Shown here one piece after another: positions 8,027-17,230 of a stretch of 50,134 nucleotides of DNA; the first letter of the stretch is position 1, and every line of letters starts with the position of its first letter. This DNA comes from JAFLCM01 sp964510955. Lineage in GTDB: Bacteria > Planctomycetota > Phycisphaerae > Phycisphaerales > UBA1924. A program made the position numbers and the translations under genes. The notes beneath the pieces are model-generated. The model saw nothing but the letters and a program-made list of their open reading frames with translations, was not told the DNA's origin and searched no databases. The DNA lies in assembly GCA_964510955.1 (NCBI GenBank), contig CAZEDW010000031.1, positions 1 to 50,134 of the forward strand, read 5' to 3'.

Positions 8027-8200
8027 GGGCAGCTTGGTGCCTTCACCGGGGTCCGGAGAATCGGGTTGTGGTCGCTGACCGTTGATGGCTAGACCCTGAT
8101 TACTCGACCCTGACCCCGAGGCCAAGGCAACTTCCCCGGATCTGCCTGCTCCACGGACAAGAACAGCGTTCAAACTAGGCTCAGACCGGCGGGGTGTCAA

Positions 8201-8533
8201 CGCCTCGGGCTCCGGGAGCCCCGTTCGAGGCGGCGACGCCGGGCTTTTTCGACGTATGAGGCGGCCTGGATGAGTGGAGCGGCATCAAGGCCCAACGCTC
8301 CGCAAAGGACGCGCATCAAAGGCGCACGCATGGGGTTTGGGCGTGGCCTGTTCGGGGTATCCAAAGGGCCGAGCCAACCCGTTTCCGGACGGCGCCACGA
8401 ACGCCGGCACGGGCCGCCGGTGCCCGGCGGCGCCAGACTGTTCGCACGGGGGTTGGATGTGTTCCGGCTGAACGGGGTGACGGGCGGGACGAGTCAAAAA
8501 CGACGCCGAGGCGAGGCCCGAAAACTACCCGAA
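8201..8533. other. Intergenic region, no gene seen
   Basis: This is GC-rich sequence between the kinase (leader frame ends at 8200) and the SPFH gene, both on the minus strand. Frames crossing it on the plus strand are shadows of the neighbouring genes. It presumably holds the kinase promoter. A weak GC stem followed by TTTTT on the minus strand near 8496-8515 could help end SPFH transcription, but it is not convincing. No repeat or RNA was recognised. Confidence 0.4.
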
Positions 8534-10204
8534 TCAGGGTTTGGATGGGGGGCGCACGGGAGTTGCGGGGGCCTCGGGGCGGGCGGGCGCCGCGGGGTCG
8601 TCGCGGGAGGTGAGGTAGTCGAGCATGGTCCCCACGAGGGCGACCCCGCCCCCGCCGCCAGCTCCACCGCCACCAATGAAGACGCGCGGGGTGATGGTGA
8701 TGTTCCGTTCGCCGACGGTTTTGAGCATCTCGAGCGCCGCGGCGTTGGAGGGCCCGATCGACCTGGCGATGGCGTCGAACGCCTTGGCCTGAGCCTCGGC
8801 CTTGATGCGGATGGCCTCGGCCTCGGCACCGGCCTCGGTGATCCTGCGGGCCTTGGTCTCGTCGGCGATCTTCACCTCGTACTTGGCGGTGGCGAGGCGC
8901 TTCTCCTCCTCGGACTCCTGCGTAGTGCGGGTGAGGGCCTTTTTCTGCTCGGCGGAGCGCTGCTGCTCCTGGAAGGTGAGCTGCTCCTGCTTGGCGATCT
9001 CGCGGTCGGTCTGGGTCTTGAGCAGGGTGCCGAGGGACTGTTCGTCGCCGACGTCACCGATGCGGACGGCGTTGATCGTGACGCCGTACTTGACCATCTC
9101 TTTTTTCAGCGCCTCGAGCGCCTGCGTCTCCTGGTGCGAGCGCTGCTGGACGTAGTCGAGGGCGCGGACGCTCTCGGCGGAGTTGCGGAAGATTGCCCGT
9201 ACGGCCGAGGAAAGGACGTTGTGGAGCGAGTCCTTGTCGTCGCGGAGCGTGCTGACCAGCAGCGGCGCGTTTGCGGGTTCGACCTGGTACTCGACGCGCA
9301 CATCGACGGGGAACGTAAACCCGTCGGATGAACGCACCGTGATCGCGCGTTCGTCGGCCTGGCTGAGAACGCCCATGGAGTTCGACGTGGTGCCGCCCTG
9401 CCCGGTCCCCACGCCGCCGGCGGCCTTGGTGAAGTTCACGACGTTGGCCTTGGTCGAGATCATGGTGATCTCGTAGGCGTTGGTGTGGAGGTAGTACTCC
9501 TGCGGCTCGAGGTGAGTTTTCCAGATGCCGCGCTCGCCCTTGTTCACCAGGCGGGTGGGGGCGGCCTTGTCGTCGGGGGCGGGGACCGGCGGGGCCGCCG
9601 GGAGCGAACCGACGTTGGCCTTGACGACACCAACATTGGCCACGGGGATGTTGGTGACCTTGGCCATGGTGATGCGGTAGAGCTTGGGGTTGAGGCGGTA
9701 CTTGCCGGGCGTGAGCACGCTGGCCTGCGGTCCCTTGTATCCCTTGCCAGCGCTCAAAAAGTACGTGGCGTCCTGCATCTGCTGGAAGGTGGCGGGTGTC
9801 CACTCGGGGGCGTAGATCTCGCCTGGGGGGAGCGGGTCGCCGTCGGACGTTTCCACCAGCCCGACCTCGCCGGCCTTGATCTCGAGCACCGGCGAAGTCT
9901 CGACCTCGTAGAAGCCGGGCCAGTAACCGAAGTGCCAGCCGGGGGAGAGGATCTCGGCCTGCGGGCCCATCTCGCCGCTCGTGGCGATGATCTTGCCCTG
10001 TGGCAGGGCGCCGCCGAAGGCCTTCTTGACCACCACGCCGAGCTCGTTTTCTCCCACATAACGGACCGAGCTGAGCACGAGGCCCAGCAGCAGGACCATG
10101 AGGGAGAGGATGGCGGCGACGCGCCCGAGCGCGGGGAGCTTGGTAGCGCCGAACATGATCGCCGCCACCACCAGCACAGCCAGAACGATGATGAACCAGC
10201 CCAT
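8534..10204 (-). CDS. SPFH/Band 7 (flotillin/prohibitin-like) membrane protein
   Basis: The protein has 556 residues. The start at 10204 is set by GGAGG 6 bases upstream; the longer open frame to 10444 lacks such a site and a plausible sequence. Two N-terminal membrane helices (about 2-20 and 27-47) are followed by VRYVGENELGVVVKKAFGG, the usual entry into an SPFH domain. The SPFH core, interrupted by a large insertion, runs to about residue 400 (ITVRSSDGFTFPVDVRVEYQVEP, then VRAIFRN). A long Glu/Ala/Lys-rich coiled coil (about 410-500: LTFQEQQRSAEQKKAL, AGAEAEAIRIKAEAQAKAFD) is typical of the family and mediates oligomerisation. A Gly-rich linker and Pro/Ala tail end the protein. Such proteins scaffold membrane microdomains or regulate membrane proteases. 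The gene is divergent from the cytochrome gene. Confidence 0.9.
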   Translation of the reverse strand: MGWFIIVLAVLVVAAIMFGATKLPALGRVAAILSLMVLLLGLVLSSVRYVGENELGVVVKKAFGGALPQGKIIATSGEMGPQAEILSPGWHFGYWPGFYEVETSPVLEIKAGEVGLVETSDGDPLPPGEIYAPEWTPATFQQMQDATYFLSAGKGYKGPQASVLTPGKYRLNPKLYRITMAKVTNIPVANVGVVKANVGSLPAAPPVPAPDDKAAPTRLVNKGERGIWKTHLEPQEYYLHTNAYEITMISTKANVVNFTKAAGGVGTGQGGTTSNSMGVLSQADERAITVRSSDGFTFPVDVRVEYQVEPANAPLLVSTLRDDKDSLHNVLSSAVRAIFRNSAESVRALDYVQQRSHQETQALEALKKEMVKYGVTINAVRIGDVGDEQSLGTLLKTQTDREIAKQEQLTFQEQQRSAEQKKALTRTTQESEEEKRLATAKYEVKIADETKARRITEAGAEAEAIRIKAEAQAKAFDAIARSIGPSNAAALEMLKTVGERNITITPRVFIGGGGAGGGGGVALVGTMLDYLTSRDDPAAPARPEAPATPVRPPSKP

Positions 10205-10437
10205 GTCATACCTCCGTTGGGAATGCGGCAGGGTACCAGCAGGCGGGGTAGCAGGGTGTCTGCGCCAAGGGAGGCGGGGACACGGGCGACCGAATGCCGG
10301 AGCTGCCGCTCTATTTTGGGGTGCCGGATTTTCAGCCCTTCCGAGGCGGCCCAGCGCATTGGGTGCAGCGCGCCGCGGGGTCAGGATTCCCGCACGCCAC
10401 GGTCGGCGGATACACGGGCGCGAGGGAGAAGCCGAGC

Positions 10438-13188
10438 ATGGCACACACCGCGTTGCGCCTTCGGATCGGGGTTATCAGCATCGCCCTTGCCGGCGGCGCC
10501 GCGTCGGCGCGCCAAGTGCCGGTCTCGCAGTTCGTCAACTTCGAGACCCCGCCGGTGCACGGCGTCGACATGACGCCCGATGGCACGCGGCTCCTAGTCG
10601 TCAACACCCCGGATCAGCGCATCGAGGTTTTTTCCTTGACCGGGGCATTGCCCGTCTGGGTCGGTTCAATCCCGGTGGGCTTGGAGCCGACCAGCGTGCG
10701 CGCGCGGACCAACGCCGAGGCATGGGTGGTCAACAACCTCTCGGACACGGTGAGCATCGTCAACCTGACCACGATGAACGTGCAGGCCACGCTGAGCGTG
10801 GGCGACGAGCCGTTTGACCTGGTGTTCGCCGGCGCGCCGAGCAGGGCCTATGTGAGTCTGTCGCGCCCGAACCAGATCAAGGTGTACGACCCGGCGAACC
10901 TCGGGGCCGCCGGCGTCACGGTGCCGGTGGTGGGCGCCCGTCCGCGGGCGATGGCCACCGACGGCACGCGGGTGTTCGCGCTGTTCTTTGAGTCGGGCAA
11001 CCGCACGACGATCGCGCCCCAAGCGGTCGTGTCGGACCCGTCGTCACCGTTCGCCGGTGTCAACCCGCCGCCAAACTCAGGGACGATCCCGGAGACGTTC
11101 GTGCCGCCGCTGGCGCCCGGCTTACCGTCGCCACCGGCGGGCAGCCTGGTGATGAACAAGGAAGGGACCAACTGGAAGGATTCGGGGCTGGTGATCTGGA
11201 GCCCATCGCTGATCACCTGGGGGCTGGCCGAGCATCACGTGGCGATCATCAACACGGTCGGGCTGGGGGTGACGTACGCCAACACGATCAACAACATCAA
11301 CACGACCATCGCGGTGCAGCCCACGACCGGTCGGGTCGCACTGGTCGGGACGCACTTGACCAACTACATCCGCTTCGAGTCGGCCACGGCGGTGCAGTTC
11401 CCCCACCACTTCTATGTGAGCTTCGACCCGCTGAGCCCGCCGACGCCCACCGCGGGGAACGGCTCGACCCTCGCCGACATCAACCCTCACCTGCTCCAGG
11501 TGCCGTTCAACGGGAAGTACATCACCAGCGCAACGCCGCAGCAGGTGTCGATGAGCATCGGCGACCCGCGGGCGTTGGTGTTCAAGCCCGACGGGGGCAC
11601 GATGTACGTCGCGGGGATGGGATCGGACAACGTCGGCAGGTTCACGGTTTCGCCCGTGGCCCGAGCCGCCACGATCAGCGTGGGTCACGGGGCGTGCTCG
11701 CTGGCGTATGACGCGGCCCGTGCGCGCGTGTATGTGCTCAACCGCTTCGACGGCACGATCTCGACCATCGACGCGAACACCGACGCCGTGCTGGGCACGG
11801 CGGGGTTCTTCGACCCCACGCCCGCAGTGATCAAGACCGGGCGCCCGATGCTGTACGACTCGCACCAGTTCTCGCGCCTGGGTCAGGCGAGCTGCGCGAG
11901 CTGCCACGTCGATGCGCGCAACGATGCGCAGGCGTGGGACCTGGGCGACCCGTCGGGGGCGATGAAGCCCTTCGACGCCGTGTGCTCGGACCCCACGGGG
12001 CTGGGCGGGGTGTGCAACGACTGGCACCCGGTGAAGGGCCCGATGATGACACAGAGCCTGGTCGGGATCATCGGCGACGAGCCGCTGCATTGGCGCGGCG
12101 ACCGGCTGACGCTGTCGCAGTTCACCGTCGGGTTCACGGGGCTCTTGGGGATGGCCGCGCCGCCGTCGCCGGCGCAGATGAACCAGATGCAGCAGTTCCT
12201 GGCGACGATCCGGAGGCAGCCCAATCCGAACCGGACGATCACCGACGGCCTGCCCGCGAGCGTGCCGGGTTTCCCCGGCGCGAGCCCGGTGAGCGGGGCG
12301 GCGCTGTTCACGACACCGGGCACCTTCAAGGGCGTGCTGTCGTGCGTGCAGTGCCACGCCAACGCCGACGGGTCGAGCGCGGTGGTGATCCCCGGGTCGG
12401 CGATCGATGAGTCGCAGGGGATCAACGTGCCGGCGCTGCGCGAGGTGTACACCAAGACCGGGTTTTCGCTGGCTTCCACGCAGAGCATCCGCGGCTTTGG
12501 GTTCACCCACGACGCCAGCGCGGACACGGTGTTCAACTACCTGAAGCGCCCGAAGTTCACCCTCAGCGCCGGGGCCGCGGGCGACCAGCAGCGGCGCGAC
12601 CTCGAAGCGTTTCTGATGTGCTTCCCCACCGGCACTCACCCGGCCGTGGGCGTGCAGGTGACGTTCACCGGCGCGAACAACAATGACCCCAACGCCGTCG
12701 CTTTGCTGGGCACGCTGCAATCGCTGGCGGACTCGGGCTCGATCGGGCTGATCGCCAAGGGGCGCGTCTCGGGCATGGCCCGCGGGTACGCGTATGTGCC
12801 GGGGACGGGCGCCATGCAGTCCGATCTGGCCGCGCAGACAATCACCGCAAGCGCGCTGCGCGGGCTGGGCACGAGCGGCGGTGAGATCACCTTTACAGGT
12901 GTTCCCATCGGGATGCAGACCCGACAGGGGATCGACCGCGACGCCGACGGCTATTTCGACCGCGATGAAATCGTCGCCGGCAGCGACCCGAACGACGCGG
13001 CGAGCGTGCCGGCGTGCGTCGGCGATCTGAACCACGACGGCCAGGTGAACACCGCCGACCTGACGACGCTCCTGGGACTTTTCGGGCAGTCGGTGCCGCC
13101 CGGTACACCGGCGGACATCGATCACAATGGCGTGGTGAATACGGCGGACTTGACGGCGTTGCTCGGGCGCTTCGGCCAGGGTTGCTGA
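10438..13188 (+). CDS. Secreted beta-propeller di-haem cytochrome with dockerin-like tail
   Basis: The protein has 916 residues. ATG at 10438 opens a signal peptide ending near ASA-RQ; GGGAG lies upstream and the frame before it is not convincing. Residues 30-450 form a YVTN-type beta-propeller (VHGVDMTPDGTRLLVVNT, AWVVNNLSDTVSIVNL, ARVYVLNRFDGTISTID). Two c-type haem sites follow, C486-ASC-H490 and C636-VQC-H640, in a domain resembling the di-haem MauG/cytochrome c peroxidase group. The final 60 residues are a two-repeat calcium-binding dockerin-like module. Haem attachment implies export and Ccm-type maturation. The tail is the same type as on the three multicopper oxidases at 33.6-42.8 kb. 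The redox partner and substrate are unknown. Confidence 0.85.
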   Translation: MAHTALRLRIGVISIALAGGAASARQVPVSQFVNFETPPVHGVDMTPDGTRLLVVNTPDQRIEVFSLTGALPVWVGSIPVGLEPTSVRARTNAEAWVVNNLSDTVSIVNLTTMNVQATLSVGDEPFDLVFAGAPSRAYVSLSRPNQIKVYDPANLGAAGVTVPVVGARPRAMATDGTRVFALFFESGNRTTIAPQAVVSDPSSPFAGVNPPPNSGTIPETFVPPLAPGLPSPPAGSLVMNKEGTNWKDSGLVIWSPSLITWGLAEHHVAIINTVGLGVTYANTINNINTTIAVQPTTGRVALVGTHLTNYIRFESATAVQFPHHFYVSFDPLSPPTPTAGNGSTLADINPHLLQVPFNGKYITSATPQQVSMSIGDPRALVFKPDGGTMYVAGMGSDNVGRFTVSPVARAATISVGHGACSLAYDAARARVYVLNRFDGTISTIDANTDAVLGTAGFFDPTPAVIKTGRPMLYDSHQFSRLGQASCASCHVDARNDAQAWDLGDPSGAMKPFDAVCSDPTGLGGVCNDWHPVKGPMMTQSLVGIIGDEPLHWRGDRLTLSQFTVGFTGLLGMAAPPSPAQMNQMQQFLATIRRQPNPNRTITDGLPASVPGFPGASPVSGAALFTTPGTFKGVLSCVQCHANADGSSAVVIPGSAIDESQGINVPALREVYTKTGFSLASTQSIRGFGFTHDASADTVFNYLKRPKFTLSAGAAGDQQRRDLEAFLMCFPTGTHPAVGVQVTFTGANNNDPNAVALLGTLQSLADSGSIGLIAKGRVSGMARGYAYVPGTGAMQSDLAAQTITASALRGLGTSGGEITFTGVPIGMQTRQGIDRDADGYFDRDEIVAGSDPNDAASVPACVGDLNHDGQVNTADLTTLLGLFGQSVPPGTPADIDHNGVVNTADLTALLGRFGQGC

Positions 13189-13328
13189 GCAGCTACCCGC
13201 GAAGTTGCGTGAACCGCCGGACTGATCGGGCCGATGCGATCTTCTGAGACTCCGTCGAATCGTTACCGGACCCGGATGTCCGGCGGACGGAGCGCTCAGG
13301 TTTCACCGACCATCCTGGAGCAACCGCC

Positions 13329-13778
13329 ATGGACCTCGCCCGCATCCAGCGCATCCGCAGCTCGTTCGACCTCGTCGCCCCCAAGGCCGGCGACCTGATG
13401 GACACGTTCTACAACCTGCTGTTTTCGCGTCACCCGCAGGTGCGGGCGATGTTCCCGCAGGACATGAGCAAGCAGAAGCAGCACCTCGCCGCGGCGGTCG
13501 GGCTGGTCGTGAAGCACGCCGACAATCTTGCCGCCATCGAACCGGCGCTCCTGGAGATGGGAGCGCGGCACGTGAGCTACGGCGCCAAGGCCGAGCACTA
13601 TCCAATCGTCGAGACGACCATGCTGGACGCGCTGGCGAAGGTGGCCGGGCCGGCGTGGACGGATCAGCTCAAGGGTGATTGGGGCTGGGCGCTGGGGGCG
13701 GTCGCCGAGGTGATGATGCGCGGCGCGAAGCAGGTGCAGCCGGGCACGGGGGCCGGGCAGATGCGCAAGGCCGCGTGA
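13329..13778 (+). CDS. Single-domain globin (Vitreoscilla haemoglobin/flavohaemoglobin type)
   Basis: The protein has 149 residues, the usual length for a free globin. The start has GGAG 9 bases upstream. The helix pattern matches the haemoglobin part of flavohaemoglobins: TFYNLLFSRHPQVRAMF gives Tyr28 at B10 and Phe42 at CD1; the distal E7 position falls near Gln51/His52; and GARHVSYGAKAEHYPIV gives the proximal histidine His81. No FAD or NAD reductase domain follows, so an external reductase would be needed for nitric oxide dioxygenation. Likely roles are oxygen binding, NO detoxification or redox sensing. It follows the secreted cytochrome gene by 140 bp but is cytoplasmic by sequence. Confidence 0.92.
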   Translation: MDLARIQRIRSSFDLVAPKAGDLMDTFYNLLFSRHPQVRAMFPQDMSKQKQHLAAAVGLVVKHADNLAAIEPALLEMGARHVSYGAKAEHYPIVETTMLDALAKVAGPAWTDQLKGDWGWALGAVAEVMMRGAKQVQPGTGAGQMRKAA

Positions 13779-13870
13779 GGATCAACTCCATCGGATGTCA
13801 ACGGCTCTGAGCGGATACGCTTGGGGCCGGTTTTCATTGCGCCGCACGCGGTCCGTTGAAGCGAGCCCTC

Positions 13871-15106
13871 ATGCACACCCCCCCCGACAAGATGCGTCCC
13901 GCCACCCGGGTCATCCACGCGCACCAGCACGCCGAGGAGGTGACGGGGGCGGTGATGCCGCCGATCTTCACGAGCTCGACCTACGCGCAGGAGTCGCCGG
14001 GGGTGCACAAGGGGTTCGAGTATTCGCGCTCGCACAACCCGACGCGGTACGCGCTGGAGCGGATGGTGGCGGGGCTGGAAGGCTCGCCGATCACTGAGGA
14101 GCAGGACCCGTCGTGCGGCGGGTTCGCGTTCAGCAGCGGCCTGGCGGCGATGGCCACCACGCTCGAGCTGCTCGACGCCGGGGCGCACGTGATCAGCATG
14201 GACGACGTGTACGGCGGGAGCAACCGGCAGTTCTCGCGGGTGCGGGCCCGGTCGCAGGGGCTCAGGGTCTCGTACGTCGACCTGACCAAGCCCGGCGCGC
14301 TCGAGTCGGCCATGAAACCCGACACCGCGATGGTGTGGGTCGAGACGCCAACCAACCCGACGCTGAAGCTGGTGGACCTGGCGGCGGTGGCGAAGGCCGC
14401 CAAGAAGATCAACCCGAAGGTGCTGCTGGTGTGCGACAACACGTTCGCCAGCCCGATCAACCAGCGGCCGCTGGACCACGGGTTCGACATGGTGCTGCAT
14501 TCGTGCACCAAGTATCTCAACGGGCATTCGGACTGCGTGGCGGGCGTGGTGGTGGTGAAGGACCTGGAGCTGTGCCGTCGCGTGCGCTTCCTGCAGAACG
14601 CGATCGGGAGCGTGCTTGGGCCCTTCGATTCGTACCTGGTACTCCGGGGGGTCAAGACGCTGGACGTGCGGATGCAGCGGCACAACGCCAGCGGGCTGAA
14701 GATCGCCGAGATGCTGCGCGGGCACCGGGCGGTCGAGCGGGTGGTGTACCCGGCGCTGGCGGACCACCCGCAGCGCGCGGTCTACAAGAAGCAGATGACC
14801 GGCGGCACCGGGATGATCACGTTCTTCATCAAGGGTGGACTGGACGAAGCCCGCAAGTTCCTGGAAAACGTGCATGTGTTCGCGCTGGCGGAGAGCCTGG
14901 GCGGCGTCGAATCGCTGGTGGACCACCCGGCGATCATGACGCACGCGAGCGTGCCGCCGGAGCAGCGGGCGGCGCTGGGGATCTCCGACACGCTGATCCG
15001 GCTGAGCGTGGGGATCGAGGACGTGCAGGACTTGATGGACGATGTGGAGCGCGGGCTGAAGGCGGCGGTTGGGTCGATTCCGGGCGCGGCGCTGGTTCGG
15101 AGTTGA
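13871..15106 (+). CDS. PLP-dependent trans-sulfuration enzyme (cystathionine gamma-synthase/lyase family)
   Basis: The protein has 411 residues, the usual length. ATG at 13871 is preferred over TTG at 13856. It handles cysteine, homocysteine or cystathionine chemistry through pyridoxal phosphate. Visible motifs are PPIFTSSTYAQ, YSRSHNPTR (Tyr and Arg bind PLP phosphate), FSSGLAA, VWVETPTNPT, DNTFASP, the Schiff-base lysine Lys214 in HSCTKYLNGH, and SLGGVESLVDHPA with THAS near the C-terminus. All key residues are present. Sequence alone does not separate gamma-synthase, gamma-lyase or beta-lyase. No other sulfur genes are adjacent. Confidence 0.92.
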   Translation: MHTPPDKMRPATRVIHAHQHAEEVTGAVMPPIFTSSTYAQESPGVHKGFEYSRSHNPTRYALERMVAGLEGSPITEEQDPSCGGFAFSSGLAAMATTLELLDAGAHVISMDDVYGGSNRQFSRVRARSQGLRVSYVDLTKPGALESAMKPDTAMVWVETPTNPTLKLVDLAAVAKAAKKINPKVLLVCDNTFASPINQRPLDHGFDMVLHSCTKYLNGHSDCVAGVVVVKDLELCRRVRFLQNAIGSVLGPFDSYLVLRGVKTLDVRMQRHNASGLKIAEMLRGHRAVERVVYPALADHPQRAVYKKQMTGGTGMITFFIKGGLDEARKFLENVHVFALAESLGGVESLVDHPAIMTHASVPPEQRAALGISDTLIRLSVGIEDVQDLMDDVERGLKAAVGSIPGAALVRS

Positions 15107-15180
15107 ACGCGGAGGGACGGAGGGGACGGAGTTGAACTCGGAGGGATCGGAGGGAGCGGAGAGGAATCGGAGAGGGTGAA
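15101..15180. repeat. Purine-rich tract with an imperfect direct repeat
   Basis: AGTTGAACGCGGAGGGACGG (15101-15120) recurs as AGTTGAACTCGGAGGGATCGG (15130-15150); the first copy overlaps the stop codon of the trans-sulfuration gene. GGAGGGA-type units continue to about 15180, giving a nearly pure purine strand. The rest of the gap to 15317 shows no gene. Confidence 0.6.
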
Positions 15181-15317
15181 TTTGGATTTGGTGCCGACGG
15201 CCCGGGATTTGTCTGGAGGCGGCGGGCTATTGACATTGAGGGCGGGCAGAACGCGGAGATGGACGGAGCGGGAGATCGTGCCGCGCCCGACAGGCCGTGC
15301 ATCGCCTTACCGGTGCG

Positions 15318-15656
15318 TCACGGCGTGGTCGCGATCTGATTGAGATGGGTGTAGACGGGCTTGCCCGCTCGCTCGAAGAGCTCGGTTTCCTGGTCGGCGC
15401 CGCGCGAGGGGCCGCCGATGCGGAGCACGGCGTCGCAGCGCTGGGCGAGGGCGAGCGACAGGGGCATCATGATCTGGTCGAAGTGCTCGGGCCCGGCGGC
15501 CTCGATCATCGGCAGGGCCATGTTGACGCCGATCAGGGGCGTGTGACCCTTACGGAACACCTCGACGGAGGCGAGGTTCATGGCGCGGAGGTTGGCGGCG
15601 CGGGCCGAGGCATCCGCGCCGCCGGCGGTGTAGGGGCCGGAGATCATGATCCACAT
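15318..15656 (-). CDS. DUF4406-type protein (nucleoside 2-deoxyribosyltransferase-like fold)
   Basis: The protein has 112 residues. It begins MWIMISGPYTAGG, the characteristic opening of DUF4406 and related deoxyribosyltransferase-like proteins. A helix (ASARAANLRAMNLASVEVF), a strand with GHTPLIGVNMALP, and later LALAQRCDAVLRIGGPSRGADQETELFERAGKPVY follow. The conserved Gly/Pro/Tyr start and the C-terminal A..GKPVY strand fit a Rossmann-like nucleotide-binding fold. The substrate is unknown. The start has no strong ribosome site; an internal ATG 3 codons later is possible. Confidence 0.72.
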   Translation of the reverse strand: MWIMISGPYTAGGADASARAANLRAMNLASVEVFRKGHTPLIGVNMALPMIEAAGPEHFDQIMMPLSLALAQRCDAVLRIGGPSRGADQETELFERAGKPVYTHLNQIATTP

Positions 15657-15716
15657 GAGCAGACGGTACGCCGCCCCGCGCCCCCGCTGCGCCCCCCGGA
15701 AAGGGGCATTCGCGGT

Positions 15717-15764
15717 CGCAAGAAAACCGGCGGGGCGGAGCCATCTGCTTCCATCCCGCCGGTT
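15717..15764 (-). terminator. Rho-independent terminator of the PEP-CTERM gene
   Basis: On the minus strand AACCGGCGGG pairs perfectly with CCCGCCGGTT (plus-strand positions 15755-15764 and 15725-15734). The stem is 10 bp, the loop 20 nt, and TTCTT follows. It lies about 35 bp past the stop at 15799. Confidence 0.7.
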
Positions 15765-15798
15765 GCCTTTCGCCGCGGCCGCGGCGATCGGCGGGGCT

Positions 15799-16998
15799 TC
15801 AGGCGCGCGAGCGCCGGAACGCGAACAGGCAGCCCGCGCCGGCGAGCGCCACGGCGCCGGGGCTGGGGATCGGGACGATGTCGAGGGCGTCGATCACGTC
15901 TTCGGGGTTCAGGGCGAGCATGCCCGCGTCGACGAACACCAAGAACCCGCCCTTGAGCGAGCTCTGGAACACCGTCGCGGGAGCGATCCCCTGCGAGGTC
16001 AGCGTCGGCGAGCCGGGCATGAGCGCGAACAACACCGAGTCGCGCACATCGCGGCTCAGCTCCTCGCCAGTGCCGGTGCGCCGGGCGCTCACCGCGACCG
16101 CGGTGATCACGTCACCGGGCACAAGGCCCAGGTCGTCGGGCGTGGCGAACGGCACCAGAGCCGCGCGGGTGAACGGGCCCGACGTCGGGTCGTACATCCA
16201 GATGGTCGCGGTGTCGCCGGTGGCGGCGAACGACGGGCCGGTCATGGTCGCGTACCAGCGGGCGCCGGGCGTTGCCGGACCCAGCGCAAAATCACGGAGC
16301 TCGTCCTGCTGCGCCGTGAGCGGGTGGACGCCGAGCCCCAGGTTGGTCCCGTCGAGCGCGAGCAGGTTTGTCTTGGCCGGCACACCTTCAACGGGGGTGC
16401 GGCCGGGGTAGCTGCCGAACGTGCCGACGCCGGTCTTGAACAACTCCTGCCCCTCGCAGGGCACGCCCGCGTCGTGAGCCTGGCGCACCGCGGTGCCGGG
16501 CTCGCCTTGTGCCCCTCGGCAGACGGAGAAGTAGAGCACGCCGCCCAGAGACGAACCGTCGGGCAGGCGGGTGCTGTCTCGCCCGAACGAGATCCCGTTG
16601 ATGGCGTCGCCGGGCGCGAAGCCGCCCGGTACGGCGGCGAACAGGCGGGTGTTGCTGAGGTCGCCCGGCGAGGCGTAGAGCGTCGTCTGCTGGCGGGGCA
16701 GGTTGAAGTCGGCGCACACGTCGTTGGGGCAGCCGGGGATGTTCAGGCCGTAGCTCTCGGGCGCAACGGCGAAAAGAACGCTGGCGGGCGGGTCGAACTC
16801 GCGCCCGAAGGTGAGCTGGGCCGTGTGCGGCGTCGGCACCTGGCCCGGCGTGGGCGTGACGAGCTGACCGGGCGTTGGAACGGGAAGGGTCTGGGTCGGC
16901 GCGAAGGCGGCCGCCCCGACAACCGGCGCGCCGGCGAGCGTGCCCGCGCACGCGCCGATCCGGCACGCGGCGGAGATGCGGTTCTGTCTGGTCGCCAT
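15799..16998 (-). CDS. Secreted protein with PEP-CTERM-like sorting tail
   Basis: The protein has 399 residues. The start at 16998 is set by GGAGG 5 bases upstream and by the signal peptide that follows (ISAACRIGACAGTLAGAPVVGAAAFA). The mature part is a beta-rich domain (TAQLTFGREFD, SVLFAVAPESYG, TLYASPGDLSNTRLFAAVPGG, DALDIVPIPSPGA) with a Pro/Thr linker at about residues 35-60. The last 25 residues (VPIPSPGAVALAGAGCLF, then RRSR) form a PEP-CTERM-like signal: motif, membrane helix, basic end. An exosortase-type enzyme would process it. No catalytic motif was seen. Cysteines such as CPNDVC suggest disulfides, consistent with export. Confidence 0.85.
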   Translation of the reverse strand: MATRQNRISAACRIGACAGTLAGAPVVGAAAFAPTQTLPVPTPGQLVTPTPGQVPTPHTAQLTFGREFDPPASVLFAVAPESYGLNIPGCPNDVCADFNLPRQQTTLYASPGDLSNTRLFAAVPGGFAPGDAINGISFGRDSTRLPDGSSLGGVLYFSVCRGAQGEPGTAVRQAHDAGVPCEGQELFKTGVGTFGSYPGRTPVEGVPAKTNLLALDGTNLGLGVHPLTAQQDELRDFALGPATPGARWYATMTGPSFAATGDTATIWMYDPTSGPFTRAALVPFATPDDLGLVPGDVITAVAVSARRTGTGEELSRDVRDSVLFALMPGSPTLTSQGIAPATVFQSSLKGGFLVFVDAGMLALNPEDVIDALDIVPIPSPGAVALAGAGCLFAFRRSRA

Positions 16999-17230
16999 GT
17001 CAACCTCCTGATGCAAGGTGTGCGGAACGTCCGCGCTGCGGACGCCGGAGGTCGCGGCGCGAGCACTCCATGTTTGACGTGAGGACCGAGAAGTCGAGCC
17101 CGGCTGGGACGGTTCCAACCGCCGGCCCGCGCCGCGGGCCCTGCAACGCGGGGCGCGGGCACAGTTCGGGGATTTCACCCCGCGGCTCGCACGCCTCGGC
17201 GGGGCGCCCGCCGCTTCCCTATGCTGAGCC

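Noticed and set aside
6722..9331. Long plus-strand frames opposite the kinase and SPFH genes
   Set aside because: They are mirror frames of two well-supported minus-strand genes and show no domain.
10205..10444. N-terminal extension of the SPFH protein
   Set aside because: GGAGG stands 6 bases before ATG at 10204, and the extension is Pro/Arg-rich without family resemblance.
11122..13125. 667-codon minus-strand frame opposite the di-haem cytochrome
   Set aside because: Its composition is dominated by Arg, His and Val, and the plus-strand frame has haem motifs and a dockerin-like tail.
16999..17230. TPP riboswitch upstream of the ThiD2-ThiE gene
   Set aside because: No CTGAGA or ACCTGATC-type conserved segments are present; only a short GTCCGC/GCGGAC palindrome is seen.
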